From Streptomyces odonnellii (GTDB taxonomy: Bacteria; Actinomycetota; Actinomycetes; Streptomycetales; Streptomycetaceae), in contig NZ_LATD01000131.1 of NCBI RefSeq assembly GCF_000981895.1, positions 1-39,148 on the forward strand: a stretch of DNA of 39,148 bases. The letters run 5' to 3'. Of the stretch, positions 7,537 through 15,571 are shown piece by piece. The notes under the pieces are model-generated. The model was given only the letters and a program-made list of their open reading frames with translations. It was not told the origin of the DNA and made no database searches. The position numbers and the translations under genes were made by a program. Numbering within the stretch: position 1 is the stretch's first letter; the number at the start of each line of letters is the position of its first letter.

Positions 7537-8394
7537 CGGCAGTGTCATGGCACCGAGCCCGCTGATCGAGGTGTACAGCACATCGCCGGGCAGGATCGGC
7601 CCGACACCGGGCGGTGCGCCGGTGAAGAGCACATCGCCGGGATTCAGTGTCATCATGCGCGACGCGTAGGCGACGATCTCCGGTACCGGAGTGATGAATG
7701 CGGAGGTGTTGACCGCCTGCCGCTGCTCGCCGTTGCAGGTCAGCAGGATGTCGAAGCCGGCCGGATCGCCCGCCTCGTCGCTGGTGGTCAGCCAGGGGCC
7801 CAGCGGGCTGAAAGTGTCATAGCTCTTGCGCCGCGACCGGTCGGCCGCGCTGCGTACGGTGATGTCGAGACCGATCGTGTAACCGAGCACATGCTTCAGC
7901 GCGTTCTCGACCGGGATGTCCTTGCCGCCCGTACCGATCACCACCACGAGTTCGGACTCGTGGTGGATCTCGCTGCCCTCCTCCAGCACATCGCGCGGCA
8001 GCACGATGCCGTCCGAGGGCCCCACGACCGACGACGGAGCCTTGAGGAACACATCGAAGTTCATCATCCAGGACTCGACCTGCCCCAGTGTGCGGCGCTG
8101 CACCGAGTGCATCTCGTCGACGTGTGCCTGGTAGTTGCTGGCCGAAGCGATGATCTTGGTCGGTCCCAGCACCGGCGCGGCCAGCCGTACCGACTCCAGC
8201 GGCCGGCCCCGGCCGTTGGCCGCGGCCTCCTCCAGGGCGGGCGCGAGCACCGCGAAGTCCCGGCACAGGCCACGCCACCAGCCCGCGAGCAGCGGATCGG
8301 GATCGTGCGGCCACGGCAGTACGGCCGTGACATCCACGATGTGGTCCCCGGTCACCACACCCAGGCGCCGGTCGTCGAAGATCGCGAGTCTCAT
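7492..8394 (-). CDS. fumarylacetoacetate hydrolase (FAH) family protein
   Basis: 300 aa, ATG start overlapping the upstream gene's stop by 4 bases. The FAH fold is recognisable from residue ~75: PTKIIASASNYQAHVDE, the metal-binding pair in EIHHESELVVVIG (Glu-x-Glu type), GLDITVRS with a conserved Asp, and the C-terminal LNPGDVLFTGAPPGVGPILPGD. FAH-family enzymes hydrolyse or decarboxylate ring-cleavage products; directly after a gentisate-dioxygenase-like gene the likely substrate is fumarylpyruvate or maleylpyruvate. No maleylpyruvate isomerase is visible. The last dozen residues (AEQDRAEQNRAE) come from a DNA tandem repeat and are probably dispensable. Confidence 0.88.
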   Translation of the reverse strand: MRLAIFDDRRLGVVTGDHIVDVTAVLPWPHDPDPLLAGWWRGLCRDFAVLAPALEEAAANGRGRPLESVRLAAPVLGPTKIIASASNYQAHVDEMHSVQRRTLGQVESWMMNFDVFLKAPSSVVGPSDGIVLPRDVLEEGSEIHHESELVVVIGTGGKDIPVENALKHVLGYTIGLDITVRSAADRSRRKSYDTFSPLGPWLTTSDEAGDPAGFDILLTCNGEQRQAVNTSAFITPVPEIVAYASRMMTLNPGDVLFTGAPPGVGPILPGDVLYTSISGLGAMTLPVHAEQDRAEQNRAE

Positions 8395-9509
8395 ACGCCC
8401 ACCGAGTCCTTCGGCCGGAGCGCCGCCGGGGTGAACACACCGGTCACCCGCTGATGGGTGTCGAGCGCCAGTTCCCGGTGGATGCCCAGAGCCCGCAGTA
8501 CGGGGCTGTCGCCGATGGAGAACAGGTCCGCGCCCTCCTCACTGGCATGCTCGGCCGCGGCCCAGGACGGTACGACGAACATGTCACCGGCCGACCAGTC
8601 GAAACGCTGCCCCTCGATCACCGACGAACCTGAACCCCGGTGCACCACGAACACACTGTTGCCGGTGCGCCGTACGGGCAGCGTCCGCGCGCCCGGTACC
8701 AGCCGGTGCATCGCGCAGTTCATGGTCGGCAGCACACTGGCACCGGTCTCGGGACTGACGAACTCGATGCTCACCAGCGGCTCCCCGCTCTCGGCGGCCA
8801 GCCGCGACAGCTCCCGGTCGGTGTCCTGCCACCGGTAGACCAGCAGCGGTGAGTGTTCGGCGGTGAGTACGTCCCGTACCGCTCCGCTGACGAAGCGCGG
8901 CCCCGGACCGGCCTCCCGCTCCGACCGGTTGTGCGGGTCCGAGTCCGGCTGCCGCACATCGGGGTACGGTTCGAAGAACACCGCGTCCAGCGCCTCGATC
9001 ATCGGCAGATCCAGTCCGTCGAACCACAGCATCGGGCCGTCGCTGGCGCTGCTGTGGTCGTGCCAGTTCCACGACGGTGTGAGAATCAGGTCACCGGGGT
9101 GCATGTCGCACACATCGCCGTCCACGGTGGTCGCCACCCCGTCCCCGGACAGGATGAAGCGGATGGCGCCCGGGGTGTGCCGGTGGGCCGGTGCCGTCTC
9201 GCCGGGCCCGAGGCACTGGATCGCGCCCCACAAGGTCCCGGCGGCGTACGGCAGTCCGCCCAGCCCCGGATTGCCGAGGCTCAGCACCCGCCGCTCCCCG
9301 CCGCGCTCCACCGGCACCAACCGCAGCGCCCGCTCGGCGAGTTCGGTCAGCACCTCGGAACTCCACAGCCAGGGCACCGAGCGCGGGCGCGGTGCCGGCG
9401 GCAGCAGATCACGGGTGATCGTCCACAGCGGATGCAGGTCGACCGCGGCCAGATCCCCGTACAGGGCCGCCAGTTGGGTTTCTTCGTCTTTCATGGGTCC
9501 CTCTGTCAT
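8391..9509 (-). CDS. gentisate 1,2-dioxygenase-like bicupin ring-cleavage dioxygenase
   Basis: 372 aa. Overall length, GTLWGAIQCLGPGETAPAHR, the iron-binding cupin HRHTPGAIRFILSG and DLILTPSWNWHDH place it in the gentisate / salicylate / 1-hydroxy-2-naphthoate 1,2-dioxygenase family. The second cupin (about residues 265-330; VVHRGSGSSVIEGQRFDWS, MFVVPSWAAAEH) has fewer histidines, as in characterised family members where only the N-terminal barrel holds Fe(II). Two ATGs are possible: 9509 (GGAGG upstream) and 9494 (AGAGGG upstream). It overlaps the FAH gene, the expected next step. An IS110 element separates it from the FAD hydroxylase that would make its dihydroxylated substrate. Confidence 0.85.
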   Translation of the reverse strand: MTEGPMKDEETQLAALYGDLAAVDLHPLWTITRDLLPPAPRPRSVPWLWSSEVLTELAERALRLVPVERGGERRVLSLGNPGLGGLPYAAGTLWGAIQCLGPGETAPAHRHTPGAIRFILSGDGVATTVDGDVCDMHPGDLILTPSWNWHDHSSASDGPMLWFDGLDLPMIEALDAVFFEPYPDVRQPDSDPHNRSEREAGPGPRFVSGAVRDVLTAEHSPLLVYRWQDTDRELSRLAAESGEPLVSIEFVSPETGASVLPTMNCAMHRLVPGARTLPVRRTGNSVFVVHRGSGSSVIEGQRFDWSAGDMFVVPSWAAAEHASEEGADLFSIGDSPVLRALGIHRELALDTHQRVTGVFTPAALRPKDSVGV

Positions 9510-9534
9510 GGGTCCTCCGTAAGTTGTTAGGCGG

Positions 9535-10950
9535 CCCGGGAGGGCCGGGTGTGGCTTATGGGTTCTTGCCTTCAGTGGCTTCGAAGGAGTGGCCGCCCGG
9601 TTCTCCGGGGCGCCCTGGCTGCTGATTGAGATGTGCGTGCTTCGTGCGGTTGCTGATTACGGAGATGACAGCGGGGTGTTCCTCGGGCCGATGGCACACT
9701 GTTGGAACTGGGGAGGGGCGAGTGAGCGAGCGGCGGGCCCGGGTCTGGGCCGGCATCGACGCAGGCGAGGGCCACCACTGGGCGGTGGCGGTCGATGAGA
9801 CCGGCGCAACCTTGTGGTCGAAGAAGATCGACAATGACGAGTCGGCGATCCTGGCTGCGCTCGGCGAGATCCTGGAGCTGGCCGGGGAGGTCCACTGGGC
9901 AGTGGACATCTCCGGCACATCCTCCGCCCTGTTGCTGGCTCTGCTCGCCGCCCGCGGCCAGCAGGCCGTCTACGTTCCCGGCCGCACGGTCAACCGCATG
10001 TCGGGCGCCTACCGGGGCGAGGCGAAGACCGACGCCCGTGACGTCTATGTCATCGCCGAAACCGCCCGCCAGCGCCGGGACTTCGCCGTCATCGACGTGC
10101 CTGCCCAGCTGGCCGCGGACCTCGCTCTGCTGACCGCCCACCGATCCGGCCTGGTCGCCGGCCGGGTCCGGCTGGTCAATCGGCTTCGCGACGTGCTGAC
10201 GGGCATCTTCCCCGCGCTGGAGCGGGCTTTCGATTACAGCAGCCACAAGGGTGCGCTGGTGTTGCTGACCGGCTACCAGACCCCGGCTGTCCTTCGCCGT
10301 CGCGGCCGGGCCCGGCTCACGGCCTGGCTGGCCAACCGCGGTGTCCGCGGCGCCGACGCGGTTGCGGCGACTGCGCTGGAAGCCGCGCAGGCCCAGCGCA
10401 CCGCACTGCCCGGAGAAGACGTCGCCGCCCAGATCGTCGCCGACCTGGCCGCGCAGGTCCTGGCCCTGGACGACCGGCTCAAACGGATCGACAAGCAGAT
10501 CCGCGACACGTTCCGCAGTCACCCGCAGGCGGAGATCATCGAATCCCTGCCCGGCATGGGCCCGGTACTCGGGGCCGAGTTCGTCGTGTCCGCCGGCGAC
10601 TTGTCGGCCTACGTCGACGCCGGTCACCTCGCGTCGGCCGCCGGGCTGGTGCCCGTCCCGCGTGACTCCGGACGCCGCACCGGCAACCTGCACCGGCCCA
10701 AGCGCTACAGCCGCCGCCTGCGACGGGTGTTCTACATGTCCGCGCAGACCAGCATCATCCGCGAAGGACCGAACCGGGACTTCTGCCTCAAGAAGCGGGC
10801 AGAGGGCTGCAAACACGTCCAGGCCGTCATTGCCCTGGCCCGCCGACGAGCGAGTGTGTTGTGGGCTCTGCTGCGTGACGGACGGGTGTTCACCTCCGCT
10901 CCGCCGGTCACGCAGGCGGCTTGACTTCGTCATTGAGACTCTTTCGCCTG
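9535..10950 (+). mobile_element. IS110-family insertion sequence (ends approximate)
   Basis: A single IS110-type transposase gene with roughly 190 bases of non-coding DNA on its left and little on its right. It sits, in opposite orientation, in the gap between the FAD hydroxylase (ends 10994) and the gentisate-dioxygenase-like gene (starts 9509). Both neighbours are intact, so insertion was intergenic. IS110 elements lack terminal inverted repeats, and I cannot fix the ends from one copy. Non-coding ends of IS110 elements are known to encode a bridge RNA; the left gap (about 9535-9721), with a GGCCC...GGGCC hairpin at its outer edge, is the candidate. Confidence 0.7.
9722..10924 (+). CDS. IS110-family transposase
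   Basis: 400 aa from the GTG at 9722, preceded by GGGGAGGGG; longer upstream readings are unlikely. The N-terminal DEDD/RuvC-like domain is visible: VWAGIDAGEGHHWAV with the first acidic residue, AVDISG with the second, and AKTDARDVYVIAE with the last two. The C-terminal Transposase_20 domain follows (SLPGMGPVLGAEFVVSAGDL, LASAAGLVPVPRDSGRRTG) with its serine region (FYMSAQTSI). The gene is full length with no disruptions, so the element may be active. Strand is opposite to the catabolic operon. Confidence 0.95.
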   Translation: MSERRARVWAGIDAGEGHHWAVAVDETGATLWSKKIDNDESAILAALGEILELAGEVHWAVDISGTSSALLLALLAARGQQAVYVPGRTVNRMSGAYRGEAKTDARDVYVIAETARQRRDFAVIDVPAQLAADLALLTAHRSGLVAGRVRLVNRLRDVLTGIFPALERAFDYSSHKGALVLLTGYQTPAVLRRRGRARLTAWLANRGVRGADAVAATALEAAQAQRTALPGEDVAAQIVADLAAQVLALDDRLKRIDKQIRDTFRSHPQAEIIESLPGMGPVLGAEFVVSAGDLSAYVDAGHLASAAGLVPVPRDSGRRTGNLHRPKRYSRRLRRVFYMSAQTSIIREGPNRDFCLKKRAEGCKHVQAVIALARRRASVLWALLRDGRVFTSAPPVTQAA

Positions 10951-10952
10951 TG

Positions 10953-11003
10953 GTGCTCGTCATGAGGTGGTGCCCGTCATGGAGCCGTGCCCGTCACGCA
11001 TTG
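10953..11003. repeat. three 17-bp imperfect direct repeats beside the IS right end
   Basis: Units start at 10953, 10970 and 10987, each beginning GTGCYCGTCA; the third overlaps the stop codon of the FAD hydroxylase, and GTGCC recurs once more at 11004. They lie between the transposase stop and the hydroxylase gene, so they may be IS right-end sequence or host sequence. Confidence 0.5.
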
Positions 11004-12262
11004 GTGCCGGGCTCCGCGTCCAGCCGGGCGCGGACCTCGTCCGGAGGCAGGCCGATCCCGAAGCGGGCCACCGATTCGAGCAGCGAGGCGCGTCGGCACC
11101 AGGCGCGGGCCCGCTCCGGATCGGCCGCGACGGCCCGCAGCTCCTGGTGGTTGGCGTGCCGCTTGGCCTCGTCGCGCTCACTGATCCGCTCGGTGTTGCG
11201 CTTGGTGTCGGCCTGTACGTACTCCAGGGCCACCCGGCGCCGTACCTCGGCGAACGCCGCCAGCTCGGCGTCCTCGTCCGCGCCGTCGAGAAGGACGCGT
11301 GCGAGCCGGCGGGAGAGGTCGACCGCGTCGTGGATACCGCTGTTGAGGCCCACTCCGCCCAGCGGACTGTTGATGTGCGCCGCGTCGCCGATCAGCGCGC
11401 ACGGCCCGGCCACGAACGACTCCGCGACCCGCTGGTGGACGTGGTAGACCTGATGGTCACCGATCTCGTAACCGCCTGGCAGGGGTGCTATGCCCTGGAG
11501 CCGGCTCTGCATCTCCGCCGGATCGGTGGCACTCTCGTACGTCTGGCCGGGCGGCACCGGATACACCGCGCGCCAGGACTCCGGTGTGCGCAGCAGGAAC
11601 AGCCACTCCTCCGGATCGGCCACATAGTTGACATCGGCGATGTCGGGGATGAGCGCGCGGAAGTCGGCCGAGGTGCTCGCGATCAGGAACCGCTCGGGGT
11701 AGGTGAACCCCCGGAACTCCACCCCCAGCAGCCCGCGGGCCGTACTGCTCGCGCCGTCGGCGGCCACCAGGAAGCAGCCGCGCAGACTCACACCGCCCTC
11801 CGCTCCCCGCCCCTCCACGATCACACCGTCACCGCTCGTCCGGATCGCGGTGGCCTCGATGCCGTAGTGCAGTGTGGCGTTGGGCTCGTCCGCGAGCCGC
11901 TCCACCAGCATCCGCACCAGGTGCTGCTGGTTGAGCTGAAGCCGGTGCGGATACTTCGTCTCGTCCTTGAGCAGGGTGAAGTCGAACTCGGCCACCAGCC
12001 CGGCCCGGCGGTCCCGGTACTGGTAGCGCGGCACCGTCAGCCCTTCGGTGTGCATCTGCGCCGCCAGGCCCAGTCCGTCGAGGAGTTCGAGGGTCGGCGG
12101 ATGGAACGTCGACGCACGCCAGTCGGTACGCGGCTCCGGCTCCCGCTCGATGAGGTGTACCCGTACACCCGCCCGGGCGAGGGCCCAAGCCGCGGTGACG
12201 CCGACGGGGCCGCCGCCCAGGATCAGCACCGGTAGCCCACGATGATTCGACACGAATGTCAT
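10994..12262 (-). CDS. FAD-dependent aromatic hydroxylase (UbiH/PHBH family)
   Basis: 422 aa. Motifs of group A flavoprotein monooxygenases: N-terminal dinucleotide fold VLILGGGPVGVTAAWALARA, the middle motif FLVAADGASSTAR (around residue 160), and the second FAD motif CALIGDAAHINSPLGGVGLN (around residue 290). A helical C-terminal part follows. Such enzymes hydroxylate phenolic acids with NAD(P)H and O2; 3-hydroxybenzoate 6-hydroxylase and salicylate hydroxylases are characterised relatives. With a gentisate-dioxygenase-like gene downstream, formation of gentisate or a substituted gentisate is the simplest inference. Divergent from the IclR gene across a 57-base promoter region. Confidence 0.88.
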   Translation of the reverse strand: MTFVSNHRGLPVLILGGGPVGVTAAWALARAGVRVHLIEREPEPRTDWRASTFHPPTLELLDGLGLAAQMHTEGLTVPRYQYRDRRAGLVAEFDFTLLKDETKYPHRLQLNQQHLVRMLVERLADEPNATLHYGIEATAIRTSGDGVIVEGRGAEGGVSLRGCFLVAADGASSTARGLLGVEFRGFTYPERFLIASTSADFRALIPDIADVNYVADPEEWLFLLRTPESWRAVYPVPPGQTYESATDPAEMQSRLQGIAPLPGGYEIGDHQVYHVHQRVAESFVAGPCALIGDAAHINSPLGGVGLNSGIHDAVDLSRRLARVLLDGADEDAELAAFAEVRRRVALEYVQADTKRNTERISERDEAKRHANHQELRAVAADPERARAWCRRASLLESVARFGIGLPPDEVRARLDAEPGTNA

Positions 12263-12280
12263 AGCCCAAACCTTAGTGAT

Positions 12281-12317
12281 TATTCCGTGCGCCGAAAGAG
12301 TTGACGCTACTATTCCG
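12281..12317. promoter_or_regulatory. divergent promoter region with two TATTCCG sites
   Basis: Identical TATTCCG sites at 12281-12287 and 12311-12317 are spaced exactly 30 bases (about three helical turns) in the 57-base gap between the FAD hydroxylase and the IclR regulator. They share the TATTCC half-site with the palindromes at 7398 and 27723. This fits IclR binding with control of both directions. The short gap leaves little room for two separate promoters, so the regulator may repress its own transcription. Confidence 0.5.
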
Positions 12318-12319
12318 AT

Positions 12320-13129
12320 ATGAAGAACTCAGTCCGCGATGAACCCCACTCGGCCGGCCCGTACTCCCCGCAGTCCGGCCTCTCATCGGTCGACAACGCC
12401 CTCCAGTTGCTGCATCTCATCAGCGAGCGCCGCGCGCTGCGGGTCGCCGAGGCCGCCGACGATCTGGGCGTCGCCCGATCCACCGCGCACCGGCTGCTGA
12501 CCGCGCTGCGCCGCCAGGGCTTTGTCACCCAGGACAAGCCGAACGGTGTCTACCGGCCCGGCCGCGCTCTGCTGGAGATCGGTCTCGCCGCCATCGGCCG
12601 CGTCGACATCCGGCACGCGGCCAGGCCCGTACTGGAAAAGCTCAGCGAGGACACCCGCGAGACGGTCAGTCTGCTTCTGCTGGAAGGGAATTCGGTCCGG
12701 TTCATCGACTGCGTCGAAGGCTCCCGGTCGGTGCGGGTGGCCACACGTACGGGCATCGTCCTGCCGGCGCACTGCACAGCCGGCGGCAAGGCGATCCTGG
12801 CGGCGCTGCCCGCCACCGATCTGGGCCGCCGCTACCCCACCCGGCAGTTGGACACCCGTACCCCCAACTCCATCGCGAACTGGGGCCAGTTGGAGACCGA
12901 GCTGGACGAGATCCGTGAGGTCGGGTACGCGGTGAACTTCGGCGAGGGCGAGAGCAGCATCTGCGCGGTGGGCATGGCGATCTACGATCTGATCGGCTAC
13001 CCGCTCGCGGCGATCGCCGTGGCCGTACCGCACTCCCGGCTGGAGACGGCCGGTCAGGCCAGGGAACTCGCGCCGCTGCTGCTCGAAGCCCGGCTGTCGG
13101 TACGGGACGCGCTCAACGAGACGGCCTGA
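12320..13129 (+). CDS. IclR-family transcriptional regulator
   Basis: 269 aa. N-terminal winged helix at about residues 22-85: SSVDNALQLLHLISERRALR, VAEAADDLGVARSTAHRLL with the recognition helix, and GVYRPGRALLEIG. The C-terminal IclR effector domain follows, with FIDCVEGSRSVRV, LPAHCTAGGKAILAALP, FGEGESSICAVGMAIYD and AIAVAVPHSRLE. The only regulator inside the catabolic locus and divergent from the FAD hydroxylase, so it is the best candidate controller. IclR proteins commonly bind aromatic acids or catabolic intermediates through the C-terminal domain. Confidence 0.93.
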   Translation: MKNSVRDEPHSAGPYSPQSGLSSVDNALQLLHLISERRALRVAEAADDLGVARSTAHRLLTALRRQGFVTQDKPNGVYRPGRALLEIGLAAIGRVDIRHAARPVLEKLSEDTRETVSLLLLEGNSVRFIDCVEGSRSVRVATRTGIVLPAHCTAGGKAILAALPATDLGRRYPTRQLDTRTPNSIANWGQLETELDEIREVGYAVNFGEGESSICAVGMAIYDLIGYPLAAIAVAVPHSRLETAGQARELAPLLLEARLSVRDALNETA

Positions 13130-13150
13130 GCCGGGGATCCGGCGCCATGG

Positions 13151-13178
13151 CGGCGGTCTGGAACGTACCGGACCGCCG
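13151..13178. terminator. hairpin between convergent IclR and EutA-like genes
   Basis: CGGCGGTC (13151-13158) pairs perfectly with GACCGCCG (13171-13178) around a 12-base loop. It lies 22 bases past the IclR stop and could serve both directions. Confidence 0.65.
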
Positions 13179-13242
13179 TTGACAGTGTGCACGGCGCGTG
13201 CGGTGCCCGCGGTGTGCCGGGCCTGTGCGGCATTCAGTGTGT

Positions 13243-14826
13243 TCATAGCGAGAACACCATCGACTTGAGCGAGACCGGTACGGTCCCGGACTTGGGCAGC
13301 ACCGCGCCGATGTCCACGAAGTGCAGGTCACCGACCGCGATTCCGTCGACGGAGATCACCGGCACCCGGACACCCTGGTCGTACAGGATGCCCCCGACGG
13401 TCCTGGCGATATCGCCCTCGAAGAGCAGACACAACGGCCTGCCCGCCTCGATCCGCTCGCTCAGACCGCGCCGTATGCCCTCCACGAAGGCATCGAGGCG
13501 TGGGAAACTCGGCAGCCCGCTCCACCGGAACGCGAACACCACCGCGTCGCCCGGGCCGGTGCCGGAATCCGAGAGAGCCCGCCGGACGGCGGCCTCGACC
13601 GACCGCGGATCGACCGTGTCGGGCAGTTCGACCTCGGGCCGTACCACCCGCAGATTGTGCAGCGGCAGCAGGTCCGGATCGTCGATGTGAATGGTGTTCC
13701 CGCTCACCTGCACGGTGTACTGGGACGCCCCCAGCACCGTCGCCCTGATCGCCCGGCCGGTGTCCTCCACCGGGCCCGGCAGCCGGTCCGCCCGCTCGGT
13801 CAGCGCACGGCCGAGCAATGCGCCCAGATCACCGAACTCCCTTGACTCACGGCCGTAGAGATACTCGGCGACCCCGCCGGAGAACACCACGGCGTCATAC
13901 GGACCTTGCTCGGCCAGCGGCCCGGTGAGCCGAGTCCAGCCGAGACCGTCGAGCGGTGCGGGCACTCCGTTGACCTCGGCGAGGACGGTGTCGGCCATCA
14001 GCGCCGCCACCTCCCGCAGTTCGGGCTCCCACACCCGGTCGCCCAAGGCCCAGTCCAGTCCCAGCGATCCGGCCAGCCGCCGGCCCGCGGGTTCCAGCCG
14101 TACGATCCGTCCCGCGCCGTCCACGACGATCAGCCGTGCGCCGAGATGCAGCGCACCGGTCGCCAAAACACTGCCGGACTTTGACACCGACAGCTTGGTG
14201 GTGCCGCCGCCGATGTCGATGTTGAGCACCCGTGAGTGATCGCGCGCGCTTCTGGCCACCGCGCCCGAACCGTGGGCGGCGAGTGTCGCCTCCATGCCGT
14301 GGCCGGCCGTGGCACAGATGAAACGCCCCGTCCTGGCGGCGAACAGATCCGCGATGGCGCGGGCGTTGTGGCGGCGGGTGGCCTCACCGGTGAGGATGAC
14401 CGCCCCGGTGTCGACCTCTTCGGCCCGTACACCGGCGTCCACGAACGCCGCGTCGACCAGGGCCGTCAGGCGCTCCTCGTCGATGCGGCGGCCCTCGGCG
14501 TACGGAGTGAGGGCGACGGCCGACTCATGGATGATCTCCTTTCCGACGACCCGGAAGGCACTGGACAGTTCGCGTCCCATCCGCCGCAGGGTCAGCCGGG
14601 AGAAGAGGACCTGGCTGGTGGCCGAGCCGATGTCGATGCCCACACTGGTGAGGACGATCTGATCGCGCTCCCGGAGCGGATGAGCCGGGTCGTCGGCCCC
14701 GATGGTCACACCATGGTCATGGTCATGGTTGCGGCCGTGATCGTGGTCCTGGCCGTCGTGGGTGCCGGTGTGACCGTGGTGGTGCTGACCGTGGAGGTGT
14801 GTCCCGGTCAGGACGCTGTCGGACAT
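13243..14826 (-). CDS. eutA: EutA-like reactivase/ATPase with histidine-rich N-terminus
   Basis: 527 aa. Residues 61-80 (TSVGIDIGSATSQVLFSRLT) and about 200-215 (LNIDIGGGTTKLSVS) are the two phosphate-binding loops of the actin/Hsp70-like fold in the layout of EutA, the ATPase that reactivates B12-dependent ethanolamine ammonia-lyase. FSGGVAEYLYGRE is also EutA-like. The first 39 residues contain 12 histidines in HDHD/HHH patterns, as in metal chaperones such as HypB and UreE. No ethanolamine ammonia-lyase (EutB/EutC) is in the window; the gene ends an operon of importer, bicupin, Rieske oxygenase and class II aldolase, 4 bases after the aldolase. Inference: ATP-driven activation or metal loading of an oxygenase or cupin here, or of an unlinked B12 enzyme. 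Confidence 0.82.
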   Translation of the reverse strand: MSDSVLTGTHLHGQHHHGHTGTHDGQDHDHGRNHDHDHGVTIGADDPAHPLRERDQIVLTSVGIDIGSATSQVLFSRLTLRRMGRELSSAFRVVGKEIIHESAVALTPYAEGRRIDEERLTALVDAAFVDAGVRAEEVDTGAVILTGEATRRHNARAIADLFAARTGRFICATAGHGMEATLAAHGSGAVARSARDHSRVLNIDIGGGTTKLSVSKSGSVLATGALHLGARLIVVDGAGRIVRLEPAGRRLAGSLGLDWALGDRVWEPELREVAALMADTVLAEVNGVPAPLDGLGWTRLTGPLAEQGPYDAVVFSGGVAEYLYGRESREFGDLGALLGRALTERADRLPGPVEDTGRAIRATVLGASQYTVQVSGNTIHIDDPDLLPLHNLRVVRPEVELPDTVDPRSVEAAVRRALSDSGTGPGDAVVFAFRWSGLPSFPRLDAFVEGIRRGLSERIEAGRPLCLLFEGDIARTVGGILYDQGVRVPVISVDGIAVGDLHFVDIGAVLPKSGTVPVSLKSMVFSL

Positions 14827-14830
14827 GATC

Positions 14831-15571
14831 TCACCTCTCCTCGGCTCCTTCTTCGGCGAGCAGCCGGTAGAACCGCCACGCCGACTCGATCAGCTCCGGC
14901 CGCGTCCTGCCCGTACCGACGATCTCCTCGTACTCGGCCTGCTCGATCGGCCTCGGATCCCCGAGCAGCCGTGCCCGGTAGTTCAGTTCGGCCAGCTCGC
15001 TCAGCTTGATGACATTGAGCGCCGCCTCCTCCGGGCTCGCGCCCACCGCCGTCACCCCGTGCCCGCGCATCAGGCACACCGCGCCCGGCCCCAGCACGGC
15101 GGCCAGTTCGTCGCCGAGCTCCGGAGTCGTCACCAGCACACTGCGCTCGAAAGTGGGCACCCCCCGGGCCAGCAGCCGCAGCGCGTACGGGTCGTACGCA
15201 CCGATCAGCGGCAGCAGCGGCACATCGCAGACACCGAACAGCACCGGCGTCAACGGATGCACATGCGCCACACTGGTGACATCGGGGCGCGCCCGGTACA
15301 CCGCGAGATGGATGGCGAGTTCCCGGGGCGGCTCAAGACCCGGCGCGAACGAGCGCGGTCTCCCGTCGGGATCCACCACCACGACATCCTCCGCGCCGGC
15401 GAACCGCAGACCCGACTCCGCGCGCCCGCGCGCCTTGACCGCGACACTCCCGTCGTCCAGCAGCACACTGATGTGCCCGGCCGGTTCGCGGGTGAGTCCC
15501 ATGCGCCCGAGCACACGGCAGGCCGCGGCGACCCGTTCGGCCGCCGCGCCGTGCCCGGCCGCGGACGTCAT
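14831..15571 (-). CDS. class II aldolase/adducin-family protein, possible aromatic-acid decarboxylase
   Basis: 246 aa; ATG at 15571 overlaps the Rieske stop (TGATG). The fold is recognisable from GLTREPAGHISVLLDDG, the metal-binding HVHP (about residue 118), and CLMRGHGVTAVG with the third histidine, with ALNVIKLSELAELNY downstream. Family members cleave or decarboxylate through a divalent-metal enediolate. Known actinobacterial relatives in phthalate pathways (PhtC, 3,4-dihydroxyphthalate decarboxylase) have this fold, and the gene follows a phthalate-dioxygenase-like Rieske protein. Decarboxylation of a dihydroxylated aromatic dicarboxylate is therefore as likely as retro-aldol cleavage. 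Confidence 0.85.
   Translation of the reverse strand: MTSAAGHGAAAERVAAACRVLGRMGLTREPAGHISVLLDDGSVAVKARGRAESGLRFAGAEDVVVVDPDGRPRSFAPGLEPPRELAIHLAVYRARPDVTSVAHVHPLTPVLFGVCDVPLLPLIGAYDPYALRLLARGVPTFERSVLVTTPELGDELAAVLGPGAVCLMRGHGVTAVGASPEEAALNVIKLSELAELNYRARLLGDPRPIEQAEYEEIVGTGRTRPELIESAWRFYRLLAEEGAEER

Noticed and set aside
9572..10963. 463-codon open frame on the minus strand opposite the transposase
   Set aside because: It is antisense to a clear IS110 transposase with all catalytic motifs; its own translation is low-complexity and matches no family.
13243..14826. Ethanolamine utilisation operon
   Set aside because: Only a EutA-like gene is present; there are no EutB, EutC, shell protein or aldehyde dehydrogenase genes in the window.
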